DNA of 64,000 nt, from positions 62,001-126,000 of the forward strand of contig NZ_CP086106.1 of NCBI RefSeq assembly GCF_016765655.2. Direction: 5' to 3'. The position numbers and the translations under genes were made by a program. The stretch is from Skermanella mucosa (GTDB taxonomy: Bacteria; Pseudomonadota; Alphaproteobacteria; Azospirillales; Azospirillaceae). Each line of letters opens with the position of its first letter. Positions within the stretch are counted from its first letter, which is position 1. This document shows, one piece after another, positions 54,501 to 63,091 of the stretch. The notes under the pieces were generated by a model that saw nothing but the letters and a program-made list of their open reading frames with translations, ran no database searches and was not told where the DNA came from.

Positions 54501-54739
54501 TGACGGTGGCGACCATCTTCGCGGGCCTGTTCCCGATCATGGTGGGCGAGGGCACCGGCTCCGAGGTCATGAGACGTATCGCCACTCCCATGGTCGGGGG
54601 CATGGCAAGCACAACGGCCCTGACGCTCATCGTCATCCCGGCCGTCTACCTGGTCTGGCAACGGTTTCTCCTGCGGAACACGGCCGTTGCCGCCGCGGAC
54701 GACGTCCGCACGCTGGGTTCCGCGCATCCCGCAGAGTGA
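51560..54739 (+). CDS. cusA: CusA-type RND heavy-metal efflux pump
   Basis: A 1059-residue HME-RND transporter exporting Cu(I)/Ag(I) with proton motive force. Seen are MIERLIHWSVGNRGIVLLLA at the start, TPVDAIPDLSDVQVIVKTTY, the TM4 proton-relay region GGIAIAIGAMVDAAIVMIEN with Asp and Glu, two groups of membrane helices (about 335-535 and 870-1045), and large periplasmic loops with DLDEGDLLYMPSLMPD and METTIK-like FETTIKLKPSEQWR. Length matches CusA/CzcA. Translationally coupled to cusB and followed 11 bp later by cusF, so the three act together. Confidence 0.94.
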   Translation: MIERLIHWSVGNRGIVLLLAAMLAGWGIWAVRNTPVDAIPDLSDVQVIVKTTYPGQAPQVVEDQVTYPLSTAFLAVPGAMTVRGISMFGDSYVYVLFEEGTDLYWARSRVLEYLSQVAPRLPPGARPALGPDATGVGWIFQYTLVDRTGRHDISQLRTLQDWFLKFELQATPGVAEVAPIGGMVRQYQVVVDPVALRAYGLPLAQVREAIERANQESGGSVLEMAEAEYMVRASGYIKGVDDLRSVPVKANPGGVPVLLQDIAQIQLGPELRRGVSELDGQGEVVGGVVIMRWGENALATIDAIRAKLERLRQSLPDGVEIVTTYDRSGLIERAIDNLKDKLTEESIVVVLVCAAFLLHLRSSLVIILTLPLGILAAFIVMHAQGINANIMSLGGIAIAIGAMVDAAIVMIENLHRRIEHEPLTPENRWRVVGETAAEVGPPLFFSLVIITLSFLPVFALEAQEGRMFKPLAFTKTYAMAAAAVLSVTLVPVLMGYFVRGRIVPEHRNPINNLFIWLYQPMLRGALAAPWITILAAVVLMASMAWPLQRIGSEFMPDLDEGDLLYMPSLMPDVSIGKAREVLQQTDRLIKTVPEVEAVHGKIGRAETATDPAPISMFETTIKLKPSEQWRPGMTMAGIRAELDRAVRVPGVTNVWIMPIKNRIDMLATGVKTPVGIKVSGPDLAEIGRIAAHVEAAVRTVPGTASAYAERPVGGRYIDVDVDRRAAARYGLNIADVQQVVRTAIGGEEVTQSIEGLQRFPVNVRYPREWRDSPDALATLPIVTPSGAHIALGDVAKVRIEDGPGMIRTENARLGGWVFVDIADRDLGGYVADAKEVVGHAVRLPPGYSMTWSGQFEYLERVQGRLTAIAPLTVALIALMLWLTFRRLGEVLIVMASLPVALAGGIWLLWYLGFNLSVAVGVGFIALAGVAVETAIVMLVYLNLALKRHQAEALAAGRPMTVRDIEEAVIEGALLRLRPKVMTVATIFAGLFPIMVGEGTGSEVMRRIATPMVGGMASTTALTLIVIPAVYLVWQRFLLRNTAVAAADDVRTLGSAHPAE

Positions 54740-54750
54740 AGGAAAACATC

Positions 54751-55098
54751 ATGAACGCATACAAGACCGTCATCGCCGTCACCGTCGCAACGCTCCTGAC
54801 TGGACCGGCCCTGGCCCAATCGAACCAAGACATGCAGGGGATGAACATGGGGGCGCAGGCGACCCAGCCCATCACAGGCAAGGGTGTGGTAAAGAAGGTG
54901 GACCCAGCCAAGAAGACGATCAACCTGAACCACGAGGCTATCCCCGCCATCAGCTGGCCCGCGATGACGATGGATTTCCAGGTCGCACCGAATGTTGACC
55001 TCTCGAAAGTGCAGCCGGGGCAGCCGGTTGACTTCAGGTTGGAAAAGGGGAACGGGGGCAACTACACCGTCACGAGCGTTACGCCCGCGGCGAAGTGA
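54751..55098 (+). CDS. cusF: CusF-type periplasmic copper chaperone
   Basis: A 115-residue protein with a signal peptide (MNAYKTVIAVTVATLLTGPA LAQ type, cleavage near 23), then GMNMGAQATQPITGKGVVKK and HEAIPAISWPAMTMDFQVAP. The H...W...M-x-M set is the CusF Cu(I)/Ag(I) site. It delivers metal to the CusBA pump. ATG at 54751 is preferred over the earlier in-frame GTG because the signal peptide begins there and GAAGGAAAA precedes it. Confidence 0.93.
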   Translation: MNAYKTVIAVTVATLLTGPALAQSNQDMQGMNMGAQATQPITGKGVVKKVDPAKKTINLNHEAIPAISWPAMTMDFQVAPNVDLSKVQPGQPVDFRLEKGNGGNYTVTSVTPAAK

Positions 55099-55331
55099 CA
55101 GCAGCCCGGAGCCACGCGCCAACCAGGACGTGGCTCCGAAACCCCCATGCCCGCCTGCCGAGGACCGTCAGTCTGCGGCGGCCGAGGTTACGGCAGCCTT
55201 GATCCCGCTGGATACGGGCAACTCGCTGCCCCTCCTTCGCCTGATCCGATGCCCCTGTCGTTCAGGTGGCCGTCCTGTCAATAGTTACTTCCAGCTTCTC
55301 AACGCCACCCGCACACATCGCTAGGCAGAAA

Positions 55332-56627
55332 ATGGATATCCCTCTCTCCTATCTGACGGAACGCATCCTTCAACTGTGCGATTGGATTGTCACGAGCGTG
55401 TTTCCGAATGCGCATTGGTGGCTCCACATCATCGGACATATCGTCCTCGTGGCGATGCCGTTGGCGTTTCTAGGTTTGCTGGGCACATGGCTCATTGGCA
55501 TCCTCCGTCGACGTCTCTCGAGCAGACCGACGCCAAGGCCAAGTGATCTGGCCTCACCATTTCCTTCGAACGTTTTCGTTTACATCCTCAGGCACACTCG
55601 CAGAACGCAAGCCATTCTGCTTGCGGCTGCGCTGGTAACGCTTCCGCTCCTTTATGCGGTCCTAGAGCTTCCGAAGCAGATCATCAACAAAGCCTTAGCC
55701 ACAGAGGCTGAAACGGTCTCAGTACTAGGAGTCTCACTTTCTCGGTACGAGCTACTTATCCTGTTATGCGCACTCTTCCTAGTGGCTGTCCTTGCAAGCG
55801 GGAGCGTGAAGTATTTCATCAACCTCATGAAGGGGCATCTCGCGGAGAGTATGATGCGCAGGATGCGTTTCACTGCCTTCCGCGCCTGGTCCCGCGGAAA
55901 GAAGCCGTGCGACCACTCGCAAATCATTCCAGTGCTTGTTCAAGAAGTAGAACCGATTGCCGGGTTCACTGGCGAAGCTTTCTTGACACCGGTTTTTCAG
56001 GGCGGAACGTTCCTCACCATTCTGGTCTTCATGGTCCTTCAGGACCCGGTTCTCGGTGCTGCCGCCTTGGCGTTGGTCCCGGTTCAGATCGCAATCATCC
56101 CACGCCTCCAACGCCGTGTCAGCGCTCTGTCACGCGAACGGTCGAGGGAACTGCGGTCGTTCGGCTCTGCGGTGGCTGATGCTGACCCGCGCGATTATCA
56201 TGGGCGGCCTCAACCCGTGCTTCCCGTTGCGAGATCCCTGAAAAAGGTGCAGGCGATCCGTCTGGAAATTTACCGTCGGAAGTTTCTCATCAAGGGCCTG
56301 AACAATTTCATCAATCATCTCACGCCGTTCTTTTTCTACACAATCGGTGGGTACCTGGTGATCGAGGGGCGGCTCACCCTGGGTGCAATGGTTGCGGTCC
56401 TGGCTGCCCACAAGGATATGGCAGCGCCGCTTCGGGAACTCCTCGGTTACTACCAAGCCATGGATGACGTTCGGGCACGGTACGAGGAGATACGCCGGTT
56501 CTTATCGGACCAAGCGGACGCCGATCGGGTTCAGGTCTTCTGTGACAAAGAGATTGAAGCGCCGGCGTCAGCGGAAAATGTTGGCGCAACCATAGCGACG
56601 AGCGTTGTTGCGGCGATCGGCAGGTGA
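55332..56627 (+). CDS. ABC transporter transmembrane domain protein without ATPase domain
   Basis: A 431-residue protein. After an N-terminal membrane anchor (HWWLHIIGHIVLVAMPLAFL) come the six-helix ABC type-1 features: ILLAAALVTLPLLYAVLELP, LAESMMRRMRFTAFRAWSRG, EAFLTPVFQGGTFLTILVFM, NHLTPFFFYTIGGYLVIEGR, and LTLGAMVAVLAAHKDMAAPL, ending in the coupling linker YYQAMDDVRARYEEIRRFL. The ATP-binding domain expected next is absent, and the frame stops after about 35 unrelated residues. Either a half-transporter lost its ATPase or the ATPase is encoded elsewhere. ATG at 55332 is chosen for the helix start. Confidence 0.7.
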   Translation: MDIPLSYLTERILQLCDWIVTSVFPNAHWWLHIIGHIVLVAMPLAFLGLLGTWLIGILRRRLSSRPTPRPSDLASPFPSNVFVYILRHTRRTQAILLAAALVTLPLLYAVLELPKQIINKALATEAETVSVLGVSLSRYELLILLCALFLVAVLASGSVKYFINLMKGHLAESMMRRMRFTAFRAWSRGKKPCDHSQIIPVLVQEVEPIAGFTGEAFLTPVFQGGTFLTILVFMVLQDPVLGAAALALVPVQIAIIPRLQRRVSALSRERSRELRSFGSAVADADPRDYHGRPQPVLPVARSLKKVQAIRLEIYRRKFLIKGLNNFINHLTPFFFYTIGGYLVIEGRLTLGAMVAVLAAHKDMAAPLRELLGYYQAMDDVRARYEEIRRFLSDQADADRVQVFCDKEIEAPASAENVGATIATSVVAAIGR

Positions 56628-56693
56628 GTTTGGTGACCGCCTGCAAACGCTGGGTACCAGCCTGCTTCGAAGTTCGGATGGGGTTGGATCGAA

Positions 56694-57143
56694 GTGCCTG
56701 AGCAACTGTTTTCCCCGAAAGGCGATGAGGCTTCACGGATGCGAAGCGGCACCGGCAAGTTACTGCGGATCGTGTTGACATGCCTGCTTATGCTGGCCGC
56801 GTTCACCGTGCCTTTCGTGCAGAGCGCCGCATTAGCGTGCGACAGCCAAGTCTTGACTTCCTACGAGTGGCCGCTCCACGGCGTAGGTGACCACGCTGCC
56901 CACAAGGCTAATCATTCGGACTATTACGCCCAGCAGCGCGACATGGCTTGCGAGGATATGGATGGCACCAATGTCCAGTGCCCCGCCGGCGTGCCGTGCA
57001 TGCTTATGAACCCGGGTCTACCCGTGTCCGGATCTCTCCTTCCAATTGGCCCGCCGTCCGTGGCGGACTTTCTCTCTAGCGTCAGGCTGTTGAACGGCAT
57101 TGAACTCGATCCTGTCCTGCGCCCTCCTCTACCGCCCGTTTGA
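56694..57143 (+). CDS. Small secreted Cys-containing protein of the copper cluster
   Basis: 149 residues: a polar start, hydrophobic helix LLRIVLTCLLMLAAFTVPFV (about 23-42) with Ala cleavage site (SAALAC), then a His/Asp/Met segment (HGVGDHAAHKANHSDYYAQQ) and Cys pairs (MACEDMDG ... VQCPAGVPCMLM). Layout resembles the protein at 49480. Likely a periplasmic metal-binding factor; not a named family. Confidence 0.55.
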   Translation: MPEQLFSPKGDEASRMRSGTGKLLRIVLTCLLMLAAFTVPFVQSAALACDSQVLTSYEWPLHGVGDHAAHKANHSDYYAQQRDMACEDMDGTNVQCPAGVPCMLMNPGLPVSGSLLPIGPPSVADFLSSVRLLNGIELDPVLRPPLPPV

Positions 57144-57337
57144 ACGGGCCGGAACGACCTGCCGCTTGATCTAAGCTTCGGCCCTCCAAACGCCATTCGT
57201 TCCATAGAACCGTGGGCAACCTGCATCCGGGGTCCGCGTATACAACGCTCCGACAGGTTTCTCTCGACGAACGAACTTTATCAGTTGCGGACTAGCCGTT
57301 GCCTTATGGCCGTGAGGCAGTTCCGAGGGAGGACATC

Positions 57338-57907
57338 ATGAAGAGTTTTACTCGCGTAACGCGCTTGCCCGCCCGCTCGGCTGCGCGTGCTGGGTCGAGG
57401 ATGCCGCTCGTGGAGGCAGTGAATGAAAACGACCCTGATCACGCCAGTCATGCCGGATGGCTGGCAGCCTTCCGGCGCTACCTAGCGATCATCGCCCTTG
57501 GCAACCTCGCGTGGGAGTTCCTTCACATGCCGCTTTACACGCTTTGGGAAACCGGGACAGTGGGCGAGATCGTGTTCGCCGCCGTTCATTGTACCGGGGG
57601 CGACATCCTGATTGCGCTGGCTTCTCTGGTAGCGGCCCTCCTCTTGATGGGGAGCGGTGACTGGCCCCAGGGCCGGTTCATGCCCGTGGCAGCCCTGACC
57701 ATCGCATTCGGCCTTGGCTATACCGTCTTTAGTGAGTGGCTGAACATCGAGGTTCGGGGGACCTGGGCTTATTCCGACTTGATGCCCGTGATGCCCTGGT
57801 TGGGAGCCGGCCTCTCGCCGGTGGCGCAATGGCTGGTCATCCCGATCATGGCATTCCATTCGATCCACCCGCGCCGGGTGTCCGATCGTCTCGAAGAAAT
57901 ATCTTGA
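57338..57907 (+). CDS. Integral membrane protein of copper islands
   Basis: About 189 residues with five predicted membrane helices: YLAIIALGNLAWEFLHMPLY, IVFAAVHCTGGDILIALASL, FMPVAALTIAFGLGYTVFSE, MPVMPWLGAGLSPVAQWLVI. Conserved His/Glu in the first helix (WEFLHMPLYTLWETG) and C in the second could bind metal. Similar unnamed proteins accompany copper genes in alphaproteobacteria. ATG at 57338 has GGGAGGA upstream and is preferred over 57299. Confidence 0.65.
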   Translation: MKSFTRVTRLPARSAARAGSRMPLVEAVNENDPDHASHAGWLAAFRRYLAIIALGNLAWEFLHMPLYTLWETGTVGEIVFAAVHCTGGDILIALASLVAALLLMGSGDWPQGRFMPVAALTIAFGLGYTVFSEWLNIEVRGTWAYSDLMPVMPWLGAGLSPVAQWLVIPIMAFHSIHPRRVSDRLEEIS

Positions 57908-57934
57908 CCTTCCAAAGGCTGGAAGGTCGAACCT
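57904..57934 (+). promoter_or_regulatory. CueR-type promoter of copA
   Basis: -35 TTGACC (57904-57909), 19-bp spacer, -10 GAACCT (57929-57934). Inside the spacer is the perfect dyad ACCTTCC-7-GGAAGGT (57908-57928 region), the CueR operator. The layout is the same as that of the E. coli copA promoter. The long spacer means activation by DNA distortion upon Cu(I)-CueR binding. No cueR gene is in the window. Confidence 0.88.
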
Positions 57935-58033
57935 ATATCCCTTGGCCCGGTGCTTCTGCCGGGCAGGCGTTCGTCCTGCAGGTCCAAGAATGTATTCGGA
58001 TCGTGGGAGCGCTCGAGGAAATGGAGGACCATC

Positions 58034-60409
58034 ATGGCTGATCTGCATCACGGCCACACGCCTCACGGCCATCACCACGGACGTGATAGCGGGCTGAAGG
58101 TGAAGGATCCCGTCTGCGGGATGGACGTCGACCCCACGACATCTAAGCACCGTGCCGAACACGGCGGGCAGACCTTTCACTTCTGCTCGGCCCGCTGCCA
58201 CGATAAGTTTGTCGCGAATCCTGAGCGTTACCTGAAACCTACGGCCAAGCCCGGTGACCCAGGGCATGCGGAACAATCCTCTCCTCAGAATGGGGTTGTC
58301 TATACCTGTCCGATGCACCCGGAGATCCGCCAGGAGGGGCCAGGTAACTGCCCGATCTGCGGAATGGCTCTGGAACCCGTCGCGGGTGGCGTGGAGGGTG
58401 AGCCAAATCCCGAACTCGCCGACATGACCAAGCGGTTCTGGGTAGGCACGGCCTTCACCGTACCCCTCTTCATCCTTGAGATGGCGGCCCACATCCCCGG
58501 TGTGGGGCTGCACGGTGCTATCTCGCCCCAGACCTCCCTGTGGATCCAGTTCCTGCTGGCTACGCCCGTGGTGCTATGGGCAGGCTGGCCGCTGCTCGAG
58601 CGCGGCTGGCGGTCCTTCGTGACCCGCCGACTAAACATGTTCTCGCTGATCGCGCTCGGTGTCGGCGCCGCTTACCTGTTCAGCCTAGTCGCTACTTTCC
58701 TGCCCGGCGTCTTTCCGGCCGGGTTCCGGGATGCGGAGGGGCTGGTGGCGGTCTACTACGAGGCCGCAGCCGTTATCACCGTGCTGGTCCTGCTTGGGCA
58801 GGTCCTGGAGCTTCGGGCGCGCGAGCGCACTGGTGGTGCCATCAAGGCCCTGTTAAACTTGGCACCCAAGACTGCCCGACGCATCCACGACGGTGCGGAC
58901 GACGAGGAAATCTCGTTAGACCAGGTGCATACAGGCGACCGGCTCCGCGTCAGACCCGGCGAGGGTGTGCCCGTCGATGGGCTTGTCCTGGAGGGTCGGA
59001 GTGCGGTGGACGAGTCCATGGTGACTGGCGAGTCCCTGCCGGTCGAGAAGGAACCCGGTACCAAGTTGATCGGCGGTACCATAAACCAGACCGGCTCGTT
59101 GGTCATGGTGGCAGAGAGGGTTGGCTCCGACACCATGCTGTCGCGCATCGTGAACATGGTCGCCGAAGCCCAGCGGAGCCGGGCGCCGATTCAGCGCCTC
59201 GCCGACATTGTATCGTCGTGGTTCGTGCCGTCCGTGATCGTTGTCGCAATCCTGGCGTTCGCTGGGTGGATGATCTGGGGGCCGTCGCCGGCCTTCGCCT
59301 ACGCGCTCATCGCCGCCGTATCGGTCCTCATCATTGCGTGCCCCTGCGCCCTGGGGCTGGCCACGCCGATGTCGATCATGGTGGGCGTGGGCAAGGGGGC
59401 GTCGACAGGCGTGCTGATCAAGAACGCCGAGGCGTTGGAGCGGTTCGAGAAGGTCACCACGCTCGTCGTCGACAAGACCGGCACCTTGACCGAAGGCAAA
59501 CCCCGTGTGACTGCTGTGATCCCTGCTGCTGGGCTCGATGAAGTGACCATTCTCTCCCTCGCGGCCAGCCTGGAACGCTCGAGCGAGCACCCCCTGGCGG
59601 CAGCCATCGCCGCCGCTGCCCGCGAGCGGGACCTGCCCATCGAGGAGGTCTCGGATTTCGCCTCGGTCACCGGCAAGGGTGTAACCGGAAACGTCGGCGG
59701 GCGCACCGTCGCCCTGGGTAATGCAGCCATGATGCGGGATCAGGGCATTGCTCTGGGCGATTTGGCAGCGCGGGCCGACGAACTCCGGGGCGAGGGTGCC
59801 ACAGCGCTGTTCGCCGCAATCGATGGTCAACCCGGCGGCGTCATCGCGGTTGCCGATCCGATCAAGGCCAGTACGCCGGAGGCGCTCCGGGCGCTGCGGG
59901 AGGACGGCGTCGACATCGTTATGCTGACGGGCGACAACCGGACCACCGCGGAGGCCGTTGCGCGAAAGCTGGGCATTGACAAGGTGGAGGCCGAGGTCCT
60001 GCCTGAGGACAAGAACCAAGTGGTCAAGCACCTGAAGGCGCAGGGCCGCATCGTAGCGATGGCGGGCGACGGTGTGAATGACGCCCCGGCCTTGGCCGAA
60101 GCCGACGTTGGCGTTGCCATGGGGACGGGCACGGACGTCGCCATCCAGAGCGCGGGGGTCACCTTGGTCAAGGGCGACCTCGCGGGCATCGCACGGGCGC
60201 GGGTGCTGAGCCGGGCAACCATGCGCAACATCCGGCAGAACCTTTTTCTCGCCTTCGTCTACAACGCAATCGGTGTTCCGATCGCCGCGGGTTTGCTGTA
60301 CCCGCTGTTCGGCTGGACGCTGAGTCCCATCATCGCCGCTGCCGCGATGGCCCTGAGTTCAGTCAGCGTGATCGGGAATGCGCTGCGCCTCCGGACACTT
60401 CAGCTGTGA
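58034..60409 (+). CDS. copA: CopA-type Cu(I)-exporting P1B ATPase with N-terminal YHS and HMBD domains
   Basis: A 791-residue ATPase. His-rich start ([12 protein letters not shown]), YHS domain with VCGMDVDP (C28) and FCSARC (C51, C55), heavy-metal-binding domain [20 protein letters not shown] (92-111), eight membrane helices, CPC at 436-438, phosphorylation motif DKTGT at 480, HP dipeptide in [10 protein letters not shown], and [10 protein letters not shown]. It pumps Cu(I) to the periplasm. ATG 58034 has GGAGGA eight bases upstream and lies about 100 bp after the CueR promoter. The YHS plus HMBD front end instead of HMA domains is typical of CopA2-like/environmental types. Confidence 0.94.
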   Translation: MADLHHGHTPHGHHHGRDSGLKVKDPVCGMDVDPTTSKHRAEHGGQTFHFCSARCHDKFVANPERYLKPTAKPGDPGHAEQSSPQNGVVYTCPMHPEIRQEGPGNCPICGMALEPVAGGVEGEPNPELADMTKRFWVGTAFTVPLFILEMAAHIPGVGLHGAISPQTSLWIQFLLATPVVLWAGWPLLERGWRSFVTRRLNMFSLIALGVGAAYLFSLVATFLPGVFPAGFRDAEGLVAVYYEAAAVITVLVLLGQVLELRARERTGGAIKALLNLAPKTARRIHDGADDEEISLDQVHTGDRLRVRPGEGVPVDGLVLEGRSAVDESMVTGESLPVEKEPGTKLIGGTINQTGSLVMVAERVGSDTMLSRIVNMVAEAQRSRAPIQRLADIVSSWFVPSVIVVAILAFAGWMIWGPSPAFAYALIAAVSVLIIACPCALGLATPMSIMVGVGKGASTGVLIKNAEALERFEKVTTLVVDKTGTLTEGKPRVTAVIPAAGLDEVTILSLAASLERSSEHPLAAAIAAAARERDLPIEEVSDFASVTGKGVTGNVGGRTVALGNAAMMRDQGIALGDLAARADELRGEGATALFAAIDGQPGGVIAVADPIKASTPEALRALREDGVDIVMLTGDNRTTAEAVARKLGIDKVEAEVLPEDKNQVVKHLKAQGRIVAMAGDGVNDAPALAEADVGVAMGTGTDVAIQSAGVTLVKGDLAGIARARVLSRATMRNIRQNLFLAFVYNAIGVPIAAGLLYPLFGWTLSPIIAAAAMALSSVSVIGNALRLRTLQL

Positions 60410-60464
60410 GAGGCAGGTCGTCTCTCACATCCCCGGTCAAAAAACAACAATGAGGATAAATGGC

Positions 60465-60590
60465 ATGATGCACAATATGGAAGGTATGGGTTGGATGATG
60501 GGGGCGATGGGAATCGTTTGGATCGTCGTCATCATTTTTCTGGTTCTTGGAATCGCTGCTTTCGTCAAATACTTGCGGTCGGGGCGGTAA
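60465..60590 (+). CDS. Small Met-rich single-pass membrane protein
   Basis: 41 residues: MMHNMEGMGWMMGAMGIVWI then VVIIFLVLGIAAFVKYLRSG. One membrane helix (about 15-35), Met/Gly-rich front. GAGGA nine bases ahead supports ATG 60465. Such short Met-rich proteins sit beside Cu ATPase genes and may assist assembly or metal handover; no proof here. Confidence 0.6.
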   Translation: MMHNMEGMGWMMGAMGIVWIVVIIFLVLGIAAFVKYLRSGR

Positions 60591-60668
60591 GATACCTAAC
60601 GCTACCGCCTCAAGTGCAGTGAAATATGCTTTGGCTACGATCGCAGCCTGGGATACACTAGGGATATA

Positions 60669-61031
60669 ATGCAAGCCTTTCGCCGCATCCTCTCTGTCGC
60701 TCTAATCCTGGCGTTTGCGCTCGGGATGACGGCCCAGGCTGCCCAGATGATGCCGATGAACGGCATGGTGGGAGATGCGGCGGTCATGGACATGAGCATG
60801 GGAGGCGCAAGCTCCCTCGTCTGTCCGGACTGCGACGACATGGACCAGGGCACGATGGACAGGGCGGCGTGCCAAAGCAGCATCTGCATCGCCCCCCCGA
60901 TGCTACCGCCTGAGATGTCGAGTCCAGTTTTAATGCCTGCGGGCTCCGCGGTTCTATATAACCCTGCGCTCGGATGGGGGATGACTCCGCATCCGGAGCC
61001 ATACCCTCCAAGATCTGTCCTCCGCATCTGA
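60669..61031 (+). CDS. Secreted Met/Cys-rich protein, family A
   Basis: 120 residues: signal peptide MQAFRRILSVALILAFALGM (cleavage near AQA), Met-rich MMPMNGMVGDAAVMDMSMGG, then CPDC, CQSSIC and a Pro-rich end. The same plan (R-R-I-L signal peptide; C-x2-C; C-x4-C-I) is found in the protein at 62635, so they are paralogues. Likely periplasmic Cu(I) binding; no named family. Confidence 0.65.
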   Translation: MQAFRRILSVALILAFALGMTAQAAQMMPMNGMVGDAAVMDMSMGGASSLVCPDCDDMDQGTMDRAACQSSICIAPPMLPPEMSSPVLMPAGSAVLYNPALGWGMTPHPEPYPPRSVLRI

Positions 61032-61354
61032 TCCGTCCGCGCCGACCATTGACGCGGCAGCGGTGACCCCTGATCGGGTCGCGGATTGGCTGCCTCCGAC
61101 ACTCGGAGTCCGTCCAGGTGCACTGGGGAAGCCACTGATGCGAGGACAAGCATGCCTCCTGATTCCCCACCTCCGCCTGAATCGGAAATGCCTGCCACTC
61201 GTTGAGAGTCGGCTTGGACCAACTCTCGACTGCTGTTTCCGCGCGATCCATCCGTGATCGGCAACAATAGCCTGTCACGTTTGAATGGCTGCTGTCGTGC
61301 CGACGGCTGAGCCGCCTACACGCCAACCAACCTCACAGTTCGATGGAGAGAACG
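61032..61354. other. Intergenic region, no gene seen
   Basis: About 320 bp without a convincing frame. GAGAAC before 61355 is a weak ribosome binding site. Confidence 0.4.
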
Positions 61355-61966
61355 ATGAAGTTCACATCCCGCACCCTTCTGTCGGTCCTGGCCCTTGCCA
61401 CCTCTGTATCGCTCGCACAGGCCCAGACCCAACAGGATCACCAAACCCATAACTCGGCTGGCCAAGGCGCGCCCCAAGGCGTTCCATCGACCTCGTCCGC
61501 TCAGCCTCAGGGCAGCATGCAAGGCATGATGGACCAAGGCGACAGGATGCGCATGATGCAGGACATGATGGCGCAGCGGGGGGAGCAGCCCAATGCCGAT
61601 GCGATGCCCTGCCCAATGATGGCCAACGGCGGCATGGGCATGCCCTTTGAGCGCACCGAGGGCCGAATCGCCTTCCTCAAGGCCGAGCTCAACATCACCG
61701 ATGCCCAGGCCAAGGAGTGGAGCGCCTTTGCCGATGCCTTACGGGCAAACGCTGCGGTCCACCGATCCATGCACGAGCAGATGGTGAAGGACGAGAAGCC
61801 AGCATCCCTGACCGAGCGCTTCGACCGGCGCGAGAAGATGCTGTCCTCCCGGCTAGAGGCTGTGACGAAGCTTAACGCGGCTGCCAAGCCGCTCTTTGCC
61901 TCCTTGTCGGAGGAGCAAAGGAAGATCGCCGACGAACTGCTCGGCGGCGCGCTCGGCATGATGTAA
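61355..61966 (+). CDS. Spy/CpxP-like periplasmic protein with LTxxQ-type motif
   Basis: A 203-residue protein with a signal peptide (MKFTSRTLLSVLALATSVSL AQA), a Gln/Met-rich spacer (GSMQGMMDQGDRMRMMQDMM), and a helical domain: RIAFLKAELNITDAQAKEWS (the LTxxQ box reads ITDAQ) and LNAAAKPLFASLSEEQRKIA (second box LSEEQ). This is the Spy/CpxP chaperone pattern. In copper clusters such proteins protect or sense periplasmic proteins under metal stress; the Met runs may bind Cu(I). Confidence 0.82.
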   Translation: MKFTSRTLLSVLALATSVSLAQAQTQQDHQTHNSAGQGAPQGVPSTSSAQPQGSMQGMMDQGDRMRMMQDMMAQRGEQPNADAMPCPMMANGGMGMPFERTEGRIAFLKAELNITDAQAKEWSAFADALRANAAVHRSMHEQMVKDEKPASLTERFDRREKMLSSRLEAVTKLNAAAKPLFASLSEEQRKIADELLGGALGMM

Positions 61967-61995
61967 TTCACACCAGATAGAGGAAGGAACTTAAC

Positions 61996-62223
61996 GTGGA
62001 TGGACAAACTCGGCGGATGCCCTGGTGGCGCAGTTGGCCCGGGATCAGCGGCCTCGGCCTCCTTGCACTTGCGGCCTTGTTCCTGTCGGTGACGTATCCT
62101 GGGCAGTTGACCACGGCTCTGCCATACCTGGGGCTTCTGGCCTGCCCGCTGATGCATCTGGTTATGTGCTCCGGCATGAAGGGCAAGGGAAGCTCCTGCG
62201 ATAGACCGGGGAACGAGAAGTAA
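61996..62223 (+). CDS. DUF2933 small membrane protein
   Basis: 75 residues from GTG: a basic/Trp front (MPWWRSWPGISGLGLLALAA), two short hydrophobic segments and the ending LACPLMHLVMCSGMKGKGSS, which is the DUF2933 C-P-L-M-H-L-x-M motif. Members accompany copper resistance genes. The Cys/Met/His set could bind Cu(I). It lies 29 bp after the Spy-like gene, likely the same transcript. Confidence 0.8.
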   Translation: MDGQTRRMPWWRSWPGISGLGLLALAALFLSVTYPGQLTTALPYLGLLACPLMHLVMCSGMKGKGSSCDRPGNEK

Positions 62224-62358
62224 TTCCGATGACACCTCGGGGCGCTCGGCATTGGGCGCCCCACCGTGGTGGCCAAAAGGAGAAAGATAATGCAAGTCGC
62301 GTTGCCAGGGCCGCGGACGGTTTGCATATGATAGGACGGCAAAAGGTGGAGGCGGAGT

Positions 62359-62577
62359 ATGCGAGCCCAGAGCCTGGAGAAACAGATACTCGATACGTTC
62401 AATAGAGCTATGGATGAAGGGCAGCCGGATGCAGCGGAACATCTCCTACGTGCCCTTGAAGCACTCGAGCCCCACGAAATGCGTGCCTCAGCCTTGGAAA
62501 AGGCATACGCATCCCTTGCTCGAATTGCCCCTCAGCCTTATTCGCGGCGTCGGGGTCACCGAGAAACCCGAGGGTAG
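62359..62577 (+). CDS. Small hypothetical helical protein
   Basis: 72 residues: QSLEKQILDTFNRAMDEGQP then DAAEHLLRALEALEPHEMRA and LEKAYASLARIA, two or three amphipathic helices resembling a TPR-like hairpin. GGAGGCGG lies just ahead of ATG. Not recognised as a named family. Confidence 0.55.
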   Translation: MRAQSLEKQILDTFNRAMDEGQPDAAEHLLRALEALEPHEMRASALEKAYASLARIAPQPYSRRRGHRETRG

Positions 62578-62634
62578 CAGACGTGAGCCGACAAACCTGT
62601 TGGCCCGGCTCCCTGATGAGTTCATGTTGAAGTC

Positions 62635-63000
62635 ATGACCTCTCTGCGCCGCATATTGCCAGTTCTGCTGGTCCTGGGCCTTGCACTCGGGACGACGGTG
62701 CTGGCTGCCCAGGTGGGTGTGATGGCGGGTATGGCGAGCATGCCGGAGATCGCCGCCGCTACGGATCACAGCGACATGGTGGATTGTAAGGGCTGCGTTT
62801 CAAACCCGGACACGGACAAGGGCATGAAGATGGTGAGCTGCCATAGCGGCACCTGCATCGTTCTGCCTGGCCTACTGCCAAATTCGCAAACCAGCCTCCC
62901 TGCCGCGGCTGATACCTTCGTTTCTGCGGTGCCGACGGTCCCGGCCGGCCTATTGTCTTCGCCGGACCACAGGCCACCGATACATACATCCCTCGCCTGA
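62635..63000 (+). CDS. Secreted Met/Cys-rich protein, family A (second copy)
   Basis: 121 residues: signal peptide MTSLRRILPVLLVLGLALGT (AA cleavage near 24), then MAGMASMPEIAAATDHSDMV, CKGC, CHSGTCIVLPGLLP and a Pro-rich tail. It matches the protein at 60669 in length, signal peptide, C-x2-C and C-x4-C positions. It precedes the multicopper oxidase gene by about 90 bp. Confidence 0.65.
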   Translation: MTSLRRILPVLLVLGLALGTTVLAAQVGVMAGMASMPEIAAATDHSDMVDCKGCVSNPDTDKGMKMVSCHSGTCIVLPGLLPNSQTSLPAAADTFVSAVPTVPAGLLSSPDHRPPIHTSLA

Positions 63001-63091
63001 AGCGCGCTGACACATGGCGCACCTGATTATTCTTGCCTGACCGGCGGGGCCACATTGGCTATCCGCAGTCAAAATCAGTTTGAGGGACTTT

